Assembly: GCA_037176885.1 (NCBI GenBank)
Contig: JAWWNJ010000135.1
Span: 580,064 to 644,063 of the forward strand
Length of the DNA: 64,000 nt
Origin: Favolaschia claudopus
Lineage: Eukaryota; Basidiomycota; Agaricomycetes; Agaricales; Mycenaceae
Reading direction: 5' to 3'
The notes under the pieces were generated by a model that searched no databases, was not told the origin of the DNA, and saw nothing but the letters and a program-made list of their open reading frames with translations. Below, piece after piece: positions 20,979 through 30,698 of this stretch (the first letter of the stretch is position 1; each line of letters opens with the position of its first letter). A program made the translations under genes and the position numbers.

Positions 20979-21496
20979 CGTAGTACGCGAGATAAAGCAA
21001 GCTTAGGTGCTGTGGTGCGAGAGGCAGAGTTGAGCGTCGCAAAAATGCGCAGTGTAGGCAAGTAGAGTGGGAGAAGGTCAGTTACGGCGCGGGCCAATAA
21101 CCTAATGTGAGAATGGGGGTGAAAGAGTGGATTCAAAGTACTAAAGTACAGGCTTGCTGTAGGTAGCTTAAATACTGTTCGGAATATGAAATGTATCTAA
21201 GGGAGAATAACACATGAATGTGCAGAGCACATTGTATCTAGACAACGTGTACTCGTTGGATAGGCAATGAGTAAGATATGAAATATAACTGCGGATATTC
21301 AGGTGGATGCATAGCTAAGGAATTTCAACACTACTGGGCTTTGGTCTTCGTCGAGGCGACGAATCTTGAAGAGGGGGTGATGTCAGGGGACTCCACAGCT
21401 ATGACGTCTTCTGACTTGAGTAGAAGTTCTCAGTCCAGAAGACATCATGCTGTGCTACTTATGTCATATCTTACGTCACCTCTTGTATATAGAGTA

Positions 21497-22398
21497 TGGT
21501 TGCGGACCGAACTTCGTGACAAGTCGCAGTCCCAATTTGGTAATTGATACTGTCACGTCAGTTTTCATTGAGACATCCTGGGATTGTGTAAATAGCATTG
21601 CAAGAAGGTAATCTACAAATGTACTGGAGCAAAACTTCGAAAAATCGGTTTTCCGTGTTTTGCACGGCAATTTCGCGCTTTTGATTGCGGATCACTCAGA
21701 CCGGTGGCTGTGCAGCAGCATCAATGTCGCCTGGCCATTGCCGATTTCTTGCTTAGGATATTTCACTTTCCAGCTATCTACAAAACACTGGAGCGCTCCG
21801 AAAAAAAGTTCACACAACGGTTTTGACAGCTCCTGCCTAATTCGGCCAGCCCGCTCCACTTTCTCCAACGACACTCGCCCTTTCGTCACTGCTCCTGGAA
21901 CGTCTCTCTCGCCTACCATGCCCTACAATACCTTCCGCTACATCCCTCCTGCACACAAGCGGCTCCTGATTACCATGGCCGCCTAGGCTGCAACACGAGG
22001 TCGCCCCGCCCTGACGCGCCAGCCGTCGACGCAATGGATCCGGCACCTACCTCATATGGTAATTGACGTCATTGCATCAATGGGAACTTTTTTTCGGAGC
22101 GCTCCAGTGTTTTGTAGATAGCTGTCACTGTGGGGTCCGGAAGAAGGAGTCCGGGGTTGCAGAGGCAGAATGGCAGAGAAAGACTTGATTACCTGCCTCA
22201 AACTCGCGAGTTTAGTACATACAATTTTGGTTTTTCGCTGTTCAAATTTCGCGTTTTGTAACCCTAAGTTAGGACTACCTCCGATTCCTCTGAAATAAAA
22301 ATTTCACCTATAAACCATACCCTAGTTCCTGCTAAATCTCGAATCCCGAAGGATTTTGAGCAAAATTGGGACTGGTCATGAAGTTTTGGCCGCAACCA
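21497..22398. mobile_element. Mariner-like non-autonomous element, 902 bp
   Basis: TIRs TGGTTGCGG.C...AACTTC.TGAC...GTCCCAATTT (about 40 bp, a few mismatches and one indel), flanked by TA (21495-21496, 22399-22400). The empty site AGAGTAGTCCGC exists in the LTRs at about 9066 and 58674. It contains a second inverted-repeat element. Confidence 0.85.
21772..22123 (+). mobile_element. Nested 352-bp element with 40-bp perfect TIRs and transposase-start relic
   Basis: 40-bp perfect inverted repeats at 21772-21811 and 22084-22123 (inner core GGAGCGCTCC). Inside, an ATG at 21918 encodes 22 residues (MPYNTFRYIPPAHKRLLITM then AA) before TAG at 21984. It resembles the helix-turn-helix start of a Tc1/mariner transposase, so this is probably an internal-deletion derivative of an autonomous element. 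TSD could be TA inside the AGCTATCT palindrome. Confidence 0.65.
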
Positions 22399-22782
22399 TA
22401 GTCCGCTGGGGATCTCTGATCCCCAGGTTTGTTATCGACTTGGTTCCTGGGCCCTTCTCCCCTCACGCCATTATTTTTTGCCACCACTGTAAGATTCACG
22501 GATTTGGGACTTCACTGGATTCTTCTGCCTTCGCTTTCGAACATCGCGCGACTGAGACACGCCGAAGCCTGTCTAACTTGATGCAGTTGTGTTTTCCTTG
22601 GTGTGGATTTGTACCTCGGCAGCTCTTTTCATCGTGATGTGCGTGTTTCTTCAGTTTTACATGACTTGGTACAGGGCGCCTCTGCGGCCGACTCCACTCT
22701 TCCCTCGCCTATCGTCGCGTCTCTGGAGTTCCTGAAGCGCCCTATAATGCCATGGCGCTGGCGTATCGTGGCCCACGATAAT

Positions 22783-22970
22783 AGAGCCTTTGCGGTAGCC
22801 ACTGGCGGCTAATTTTACTCACGACTCACTAAGCACCTGGTCTCAAGTAAGCCACCCTGAGCAGCTGTTATGAAGCACAACTCAAGGTGGCTAACTTGGC
22901 CCAGGAGCATCAGTGGTCGTTGTGTGGCACGAGCCGCCAGTTCGTGTGGCGGCTCACCGCAAAGGCTCTA
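22783..22970. mobile_element. Small inverted-repeat element (MITE), 188 bp
   Basis: TIRs TAGAGCCTTTGCGGT at both ends, followed by imperfectly matching GCCACTGGCGGC-type sequence. No TSD could be fixed. An inner AGCCACC/GGTGGCT pair adds a second hairpin. The rest of 22467-23540 has no gene apart from this and the next MITE. Confidence 0.5.
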
Positions 22971-23341
22971 ATCACCCAGTCGACACAGCTTGCAAGACAT
23001 GACCAACATACCCCGCGTCGCAGGTTCAGGGGCTGGGGATGTCGATGAGGAACGAACGCTACAAAGAGCTGATCGCAGCAGCTGGCACAGCAGGAGAGAT
23101 CGAGTCGACGCAGCCGGCGCGTCCCCAATGAGGATCGGGCTCATTCACCAGCACCCGGCCCTCGCGTCCCCCAATCAACCCTTTGGTGCGCGACATAACT
23201 TACCTTCGCTCACTGAAAAAGTCCACAGCACAGCTTATTCTATGTAGCCCTACCTTAGCTTATTGCTTTTCGGTGGTGGCTCTGAGATCACAAAAGGCGC
23301 TAGATCAGATGGACAAAAGTAAGGTAAGTACATGCCATGAC

Positions 23342-23515
23342 AGCTAACTGCAAAATTCAAGAGCACTTTCAAAAAAAAGCTCGCTGATGCACGTCGGCGC
23401 TCCACCGCTCAGCACGCCCCAGTCCAACGGGATTTCGTGGGGCCTGATGCCGCCATAGGGAGCCTGACGTCAGCCACCAGACTTTCGTGGCTGCTCTTGG
23501 ATTTTGCAGTTAGCT
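23342..23515. mobile_element. MITE, 174 bp, 3' of the NLR gene
   Basis: AGCTAACTGCAAAAT.CAAGAGCA at 23342-23365 is inverted at 23492-23515. The TA within AGCTAAC may be the TSD. It lies just downstream of the NLR-like gene stop codon. Confidence 0.55.
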
Positions 23516-23550
23516 GGAGAGTCTGTGTACGTCCCTTTGAGAGAATGAGG

Positions 23551-26500
23551 TTAATGATCAATTAAACCACTATTACGAAATTGATCATCGATGCACTTCT
23601 CCCACTCTGTTCCGTGAACAAATCTAGAGACATCCAATGTGTTTACCCCACCGGGGGCAATCACGTAAGAACACCACGGCATGCAGAACTCATTTTGAAG
23701 GAAAGGGGGGATCCACACCAGCCTCAGGGATGCGGAAGCAACCCATCCGTCTTGAAAGTTACCAGGGGATATGAGCGGAAATTCAGCTGGATGAAGAGTT
23801 ACATGGTGGGTGGAGGCATGCTCTTGGGATGGCACATTCCACACACGTATCGTTCGGTCGCCTCCCCCCGAGACGACACGCAGGCCGTCCGGCGAGAACC
23901 CAACTGACGCAACCCTGTTGTTGTGACCCTGCAGCGGCTCACCAACCTGTTCACCTGTGGTGGCGTCCCAGATGCGCACTGTTTGGTCTCGGGATCCAGA
24001 CACGAGGCGTGAGCCATCCAGCGAAAACGCAACAGAGGTGACCCGCTGGCTGTGTCCCTGGAGTGGCTTGCCAACCGGAGCGCCTGTAGCGGCGTTCCAG
24101 ATTCTTACTGTTCGGTCGTCGGACCCAGAGGCAACGCGGAGGCCGTCCGGCGAGAACACAACAGCAGCGACCAAGTCACTGTGCCCCTGCAGTGGCTCGC
24201 CGACCGGCACACCCGTGGCGGCATTCCAGATGCGCACTGTTCGGTCTCCAGATGCAGAGGCAACAAGCAGGCCGTCCGGCGAGAACGCCACAGATGTGAC
24301 CCAATCATTGTGCCCTTTCAACGATTCGCCCACTGGAGAGCCTGTGTTGGCGTTCCAAATGCGCACCGTTTGATCGCCGGACCCAGAGACGAGGCGTAGG
24401 CCATCCAGAGAGAACGCAACAGAGGTGACCGGCTGGCTGTGCCCCCTGAGTGGCTCGCCAACCGGAGCACCTGTAGCAGCGTTCCAGATCCGTACCGTTC
24501 GATCGTCAGACCCAGAGACCACAAGAAGGCCATCCGGCGAAAACGCAACAGCGGCGACCAATTCACTGTGCCCCTGCAGTGGCTCGCCGACCGGCACACC
24601 CGTGGCGGCATTCCAGATGCGCACTGTTCGGTCTCCGGACGCAGAGGCAACACGCAGGCCGTCCGGCGAGAACGCCACAGATGTGACCCAATCGTTGTGC
24701 CCTTTCAAAGATTCACCCACTGAAGAGCCTGTGTTGGTGTTCCAGATGCGCGCCGTTCGGTCAGCGGAGCCGGAGACAACGCGGAGGTTGTCTGGCGAGA
24801 ACGCAACAGAGGTGATATGACTGGTATGCCCGTGCAGTGGCTCACCAACTGGCACACCAGTGGCGACATCCCAACAGCGCGCTGTTTGGTCCCCCGACCC
24901 GGAGATGAGGCGCAAGCTGTCCAGCGAGAAGGCGATAGAAGTGACAGAATGCCTGTGCCCCTGCAGTGGTGGGCCGATTGGAGCACCTGTGATGGCGTTC
25001 CATATGCGAATCGTTTGGTCCCTTGACCCAGAGGCAAAGCGGAGGCCATCCTGGGAGGAGGCAACAGAGGTAACCCAATGATTATGCCCCTCCAGCGGCC
25101 CGCCAACCGATACACCTGTGGTGGCGTCCCAGATGCGGACTGTCTGGTCCATCGACCCAGAGACGATTCGTAGTCCGTCCGGCGCAAACGCCACCGACAT
25201 CACCGTGTCATGGTGTCCTCGGAGCGGCTCGCCAAGCGGAGCACCTGTGGCGGCGTCCCATATGCGCACCGTTCGGTCTACAGACCCAGAGACAAGTCGC
25301 AGGCCGTCCGGCGAGAACGTAACGGAGGTGACTGACCCGTCATGCCCCTGGAGTGGCTCGCCAATTGGTGCACATGTGCTGGCATCCCAGATGCGCGCCG
25401 TTCGATCCCCGGACCCGGAGACAATGTGCAGGCTGTCTGGCGAGAACGCAACAGAAGTGACGCATGTCTGATGCCCGCGCAGCGGCTTGCCCACTGGAGC
25501 CCCTGTGGCGCAGTCCCAAATACGCACTGTTCGGTCGGCGGACCCAGAAACAATGTGCAGGCCGTCCGGGGAGAACGCAACAGACGTGACAGATTCGGTG
25601 TGGCCCCGGAGGGATTTTTCAACAGCTGACCATGAATGCGGCAAAATGCAACCGAGAAGACGAGGGAACGACGACAAGTAATGCGCTCGGATCATGGAAT
25701 GTTTCGGTGCCAGAGGAATTGCTGAAATGTATATATGTGGTACACTGGCTGCAATTGCAGGTGCAAACACAGCAACAAATTTCTCGGCATCGTCGAGGAA
25801 CATTTCAGCCCAGTTATCCTTCCCCTGACAATGTTGCCTTGAGCCTAATACTGGTTTCTAGAGAACTGAGGCTCACCAGCACATATCTCTGTCCCTGCTG
25901 CAGTATGTTCTCGGCATATGCCACTTTCCCCTTTATACTGAGCACCTCCAACCAAAACAAGAACTTGCTACCAAGGAAGCTCTTCAGTACGTTCAGTATC
26001 ACATGATCGAAAGAGGAGTCCTCCAGATGGTTTGCCCAAAACTGGCTGGCATATGTCAATGCCTCTGGTAAGTATGCTTCTGTCAAGCCAGGAACTTCGG
26101 AATTGAGAAGGTGAGAGTTCGGGTGATTACAAAGATTGAAGGCGAGATGTTGTTGTAGGACTACGAGACATCCGCGAGCCAAAGATTTCTTGGCTGCCAC
26201 GACATCAAAGCTCCAAGGTCTGTCAGAAGCAGACTCCATGATGAAATCAGCAAAGGACGGATGGAGGGCGCGAGCGGGAAGACCGACGCTCCATTGAATG
26301 ACGGAGCCAAGGCATTCCAGAACCCTGGCCGCAGTGCCATGGTGAAGAGCGAGAATCATGTCTAGTGCGCTGGCTGTCAGAGGTGCCTTGGCTAGAGTAA
26401 TGGTAGCCAGGATATCGGCTGCGGGTCGCCTGAAATTTTCATCGCCCCAGTCTCCATCACTTTGGAGTGCGAGAGTATACAGTTGCCCAAGATTGCCTCC

Positions 26501-28704
26501 TTCTCGGAACGGGGTTTTGAGGAGAGCTTCAAGGCGTGTACAGGGTTGGAAAGAGTTCTTTCCCTCCACAAAATCCAACGCAGTTGCTGCCCAAATGAAT
26601 AAGTTTCCCGATAACTCGATCAGACGCAGTGTTTGTTCCGGACCAGGCCATATTGGATCAAGAAAAGGATGCCTTAGTCTTATTGTAGCCAACCGATTGT
26701 GGATGTACACAGCAATATCTTCAGTGCTCCCAGTGGCTATGTTTAGAGAGCGCTGTTCAATCGCAGTTTGGCGTTGGAAGAGCTTGGTGATCCCCGAATC
26801 TGGGCGTGAAGTCACAAAAAATTTGAACGCTGAGGGAAGTTTGGTGAAGGAATTGGCAATTAAGTTGGCAACAAAGTGTCGAAAGTGATCGGCACACTCA
26901 TCCAGTGCGTCCATAACAATGACAATGGGACCAACAAGATGCTGCTTCGCAGAATCAAGTGGGCCCTGAAGGAGTGCTTGGAATTGCTCGTCGAGTGAAG
27001 CTGAGAGGAGGGTCGAGTCACGTGACAGTGCATTGCAAATGGCTTGCTCGATGTGTGGGTTTGCCTTGGCCAGACCAAATGCAATGGCATGGAGGACAAG
27101 TGTTGGCTCTCCCCCGACTACGTCATCACGCGCAAAACGGAGTGTTGCCCCCAGACGCCCGAGCCGACGAAAATGGGCAGAGATGCTTGTCGCAATAGTG
27201 CTTTTGCCAGAGCCTGCCACCCCCGAGAGCCAGACGACTCGAGCTTCCGACGGGGTCAGCAGCTGCTGGGCAATTTCCGCGATAAGCCTCGTTCGTGTAC
27301 CCTGTAGGCATTCTCGATGCATAAGCGGTCGCTGGGAGGGCACTGTGAGTTGACTGAGCGCATTGAAATTCTCTGCCAATACATTCAGCCGAAGCCCAAG
27401 ACGAGGGACAAAAAGAGGCGTACCAAGTCTCTCGACTCTGTCGAAAATTTGTGACGATACCACCATTGTCTGAACTACAGCTCCACGATCAAAATGATCT
27501 TTCAATGTGATCAATTCCTCAGCTAGCTCATCAATCTTTTGTTCAGCACCAGAGAAAAAATTATTAGCAATTCGTCCTAATTGCAATGGCATCATTTGAC
27601 TAAAGCAGGTCGAAATAAGTACGAACCTAAGAACCCATGCCCCGAGTATTCGCGAATAAGCAGAGCACACTCGACGGTCTGTATAGTGATCCGCAGAACA
27701 ATGTCCTCGAGCGACTTTAATCTTGTAACAACCGAGTCAGTCTCTGCTGCGAAGGCGTAAAGCTTGGCCATTGCTTCCACCAGCTTCACAATCTTGTCAT
27801 CCATCTCACGCTGACGGCTTATCATCTGAAGACGAAGTGTTATTGCGGTGGAAGAGCGCGGATTGGAATCCCCATACCTTGTACACGAAAGTCAAGACAT
27901 TCCACGCCGTGGTTGCATATGGATGGATCTTGTCATTCAGTCAGCCAACATGATTGAGATCACTTGGTTGCTTTGCCTTTGCAAGTTCATCCCCGACCTT
28001 CACGATGTTCTCAAGCGCCGAAAGGATGCCTTCAAAAGCGGCTGACACTCGCGAGCTAGAAGTTACTTCTTCGATATGTTGAATGAAGCTCGCCGCATGT
28101 GCGACCAGTGATGAGTTTTCTAAATTGGACACGTCTCCGGAGATATGCGCGGTGGCCTGACTTCCCGTCAAATCGCGCAGACTGACAGACAGACGACCTA
28201 AAACATCGCCGTTGGATTTTATGTCGAGCCAGACTGTTGATTCTATTGAAGGTGTCAAAAAGGACGGGCAAAAAAACCACGCACCATCATCTGAAAGAGA
28301 TCGTTCCATCAAATCTTCAACTAGAATGCTCGCCTCTGCAATAAGCCTATCGGGACCAATAACGTCGTGGTACAGGCGAAAAACCAGACACATGGATAGC
28401 GAGGGTGAGGGTCTGAGCTCAAACGTCAGCGATCAGAACATGTTCATTTGAAGTGGCGGACAAATCCAAGTCATGATTCCAGATGGGCTTCTTATCCTCC
28501 TTCACTACCCGCGTTTTCAAAATTCGATTCTCAGTACCATTGGCATACACCTCCACATAAAGATTTGGCAGCGAGCTTCTGAAATCGCGGAAACCCGGCT
28601 GCCAAACGATGACTTCGGCACGGCAGACTGGATGATAGTAAGTAAAAGGTGAGACGATCGTACCATCGTCCGAGCTCAGGCCCACCTTGAAGTGTGAAAG
28701 CCAT
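23551..28704 (-). CDS. C2-NACHT-WD40 STAND (NLR-like) protein
   Basis: Likely start ATG at 28704. Introns that keep the frame: 28628-28685, 27929-27976 (GC-AG), 27826-27877, 27577-27626 and 25825-25876, 48-58 nt each. A junction near 28400-28430 inside the C2 domain is unresolved. Domains: N-terminal C2 (LYVEVYANG...WNHDLDL); helical linker; NACHT ATPase with Walker A GVAGSGKST, Walker B IVIVMDALDEC and TSRPD; then 14 WD40 repeats of 43 residues (GH...S/ASGS.DRTVRIWN), enough for two 7-blade propellers; and the basidiomycete tail ending in SRFVHGTEW. Fungal STAND proteins of this architecture are signal-sensing switches implicated in self/non-self recognition. The ligand is unknown. Repeats 8-10 and 11-13 are almost the same, indicating a recent 387-bp duplication. 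Confidence 0.8.
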
Positions 28705-28736
28705 AGAAGAGCAAGTCAACACGTATTTAGCACGTG

Positions 28737-28762
28737 GAAGAAAAGAAAAGAAAAGAAAAGCA
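28737..28762. repeat. AAAAG microsatellite upstream of NLR gene
   Basis: About five AAAAG units followed by a purine-rich stretch, within 60 bp upstream of the NLR start codon; it lies in the leader or promoter. Confidence 0.7.
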
Positions 28763-28789
28763 GAAGAGAAGAAGGGTAAGTACTGGTTG

Positions 28790-30210
28790 TTTTTGTTTTG
28801 GAGTCCACCGTTAGGTTCCGAACCCGAACCGCACCTGAATTCAGGTTTTTTTGTTAATCCCTTTTATAGTACTCGCGTGAGGCTTATGCAGGTTCACCGT
28901 TCACCGGGTGACGAGGTGCGAAATACTTATACGCAAAAAGACGCAATGCAGTAATTGATCAAGTCTTGGATAACTTGGCGTCATAGATCGTAGCCTCAGT
29001 AGGCTAGCTATAAGGCCCTTCAACAAACACTGACAAAGGGGTGAAATTCAAATATCGACCATCTTGTTTTGATATTTTATAAGCGATCACTAGCAGTGGT
29101 CTTAGTAAAGTAAGTGGCTGCATAGAGAACAGAGATAGAGGACTACACACTACATATCATTCGCCTCAAATCGGATTCTAGGGGAGGCATGACATCCGAG
29201 ATCAAGGGACGTGTTCCTGCCTCTTGAGAACAAGAGTGTCGGTTGTTTGATGCACTTCACTTGGCTTGAACGATGGAAGATTCCATCGGGATGCGCACCG
29301 ACGAGCTAATAATGCTTGCGTCTGTCCGATGATATTTTCGTCGTTCGCGGCAATTTTTGGGAAGGCAGACCCAATGGGACTTGAGCCATGAATTTCGCCT
29401 ACACCGCAGACCTGAAGCGCAGTGCGGCAGGGTTACTATAGTTTGAGTAATTAATCCGAAGTCCACGCGAGGTATGAGCCGGAAGCGCTCTTGCTCAGCG
29501 CCGCGCTGATGTTAACTCCTTGGGCTGACATCGTCGCAATAAGTACCTTCCATCTCCCAGCTGGCCACCGCTGTGCCATGCTCGCCCTTGGCCCCGGAGC
29601 CAATGACTTGATTTCGGATGGATTCACATTCAGCGGCTTCCTCGTCCAGTAGCTGTGCAGCTGCAGGCGGAGCTCCGTCAAGGGTTACTCTTCTTGCCTT
29701 CTTCAACGCGAGTGGCGCTGACGGCGACTTAAAGACTCACTTTAACGGTATGTACGCGTCTTCTGAGTTATTTGCTCCCCGAGCGGTCACCGAAACAAGA
29801 GGCGAGCGATCTGATTCTCTGGGTTGGAAGTTGATGTGTGCACGTGTTCCTGCCGTAACCTCCTTGATCGATGGCTTCGACGACCACAGAAAAAATATGG
29901 AGGACACTTTTGTGAAGGCAGAGGTAGTCTAGGACACTACCACTACAGTACTGGGCAAAGCAATGAAGTGAGGCTCGGTGCATCCGTAGACTTGCTCACA
30001 ATCGAGCCTATCGAGGGCTTAGTCAGAGTTGCCCGATTTGGGGGGGTGGGTCGTGGGTATTTTTCCGTGATAAGGAGATCGCACGCCTCTTGCACCGTAA
30101 TATTATGTAAATGGACTTGACGGCTCAGTAGCATCGCCTAAACACCACCAAACAGGAACTTTATTGCAGCACATCAGAGCCTTCCCAAATTAAAACATGT
30201 TGGGGATGGG
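28790..30210. other. Intergenic stretch between NLR gene and copia element
   Basis: No recognisable gene. A minus-strand frame at 29512-29706 (64 codons, Ala/Glu-rich) is the most protein-like segment but has no known motif. The final ~60 bp form the insertion target of the copia element. Confidence 0.3.
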
Positions 30211-30215
30211 GACTT

Positions 30216-30523
30216 TGTCAGAATATGAATTATTCCGGGTAGCCGCCCCGCCGCTCCGGCCCTTGATAGATATCTGATAGTTATCATACAGCCTTGTTCT
30301 TACATATAAACCGTGCTCGTCTGTCCACCACCCTCAGTCTTTCATCCCACATTGCGGGAGACTGAGGGTGAGTTCTTTATCTATCTACCTACTTGTATTT
30401 ACTTACTCATTGTGTAGTTATTGCGCCTTCCGCGCATTTTCAGGTATTTAATATACAGTCTTTCATCCCACATTGCGGGAGACTGAGGTTATTGCGCCTT
30501 CCGCGCATTTTCAGATTCTGTTA
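30216..30523 (+). repeat. 5' LTR of copia element, with doubled hairpin module
   Basis: TATAAA at about 30304. It contains two copies of CAGTCTTTCATCCCACATTG, each closed by AGACTGAG into a hairpin, and two copies of TTGCGCCTTCCGCGCATTTT followed by CAG. GTGAGT (30369) and the TTTTCAG sites look like splice donor and acceptors, so the leader could be spliced. Same LTR family at 46128-47090. Confidence 0.8.
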
Positions 30524-30698
30524 GGTTATGGGCCACCGAGCGCTAGCTCTCTGAAGACGTACCTATTGGAAGACTCACCTGCTCGCTCATCAGAGCTCGA
30601 AGCATCACAAGCACAGACTTGTATCAATCAATCAATCACACGACCTGTTGCCGAAATTCCCTCGGACTCTGGTTATCTCACCTCGGACTTCTCACACA

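Larger units (their letters stand above)
11911..21330 (-). mobile_element. Ty1/copia element (minus), nested and disrupted
   Basis: Two 228-bp LTRs (11911-12138 and 21103-21330) look identical by eye. On the minus strand they start TGTTGAAATTCC and end CTCACATTA. The TSD is CTACT (11906-11910, 21331-21335), splitting the untranslated 3' region of the KH element. The polypurine tract CTTGAGGGGGAG lies next to the 3' LTR. After the 5' LTR comes GGTTATTGGCCCGC, resembling the initiator-tRNA half-molecule primer site of copia elements. The 9.4-kb length is inflated by insertions at 15345-16733 and 17213-20527. Pol has frameshifts, so it is inactive. Confidence 0.9.
8956..22466 (+). mobile_element. 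KH-domain LTR retrotransposon, copy 1, split by three insertions
   Basis: The 5' LTR is 8956-9137 and the 3' LTR begins at 21381 after a GAAGAGGGGGTGA polypurine tract. Between them lie the KH-protein ORF and two foreign elements: a solo LTR at 10153-11746 and a copia element at 11911-21330. A mariner element at 21497-22398 interrupts the 3' LTR. Subtracting the three insertions with one TSD each leaves about 1,583 bp, against 1,585 bp for the intact copy at 48216-49800. The 5' flank is CTGCC and the 3' flank begins GCC, suggesting a partly deleted TSD. Confidence 0.85.
21381..22466 (+). repeat. 3' LTR of KH element copy 1, split by mariner element
   Basis: Begins TGTCAGGGGACTCC after the polypurine tract. 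It matches the 5' LTR up to AGAGTA, is interrupted at 21497-22398, and resumes with GTCCGCTGGGG. It ends CCCCTCAC, the final A being missing. Confidence 0.8.

Noticed and set aside
24705..25622. Long ORFs on the plus strand and in other frames across the WD40 array
   Set aside because: They are shadows of the 129-bp WD40 repeats; the repeated DNA keeps several frames open at once.
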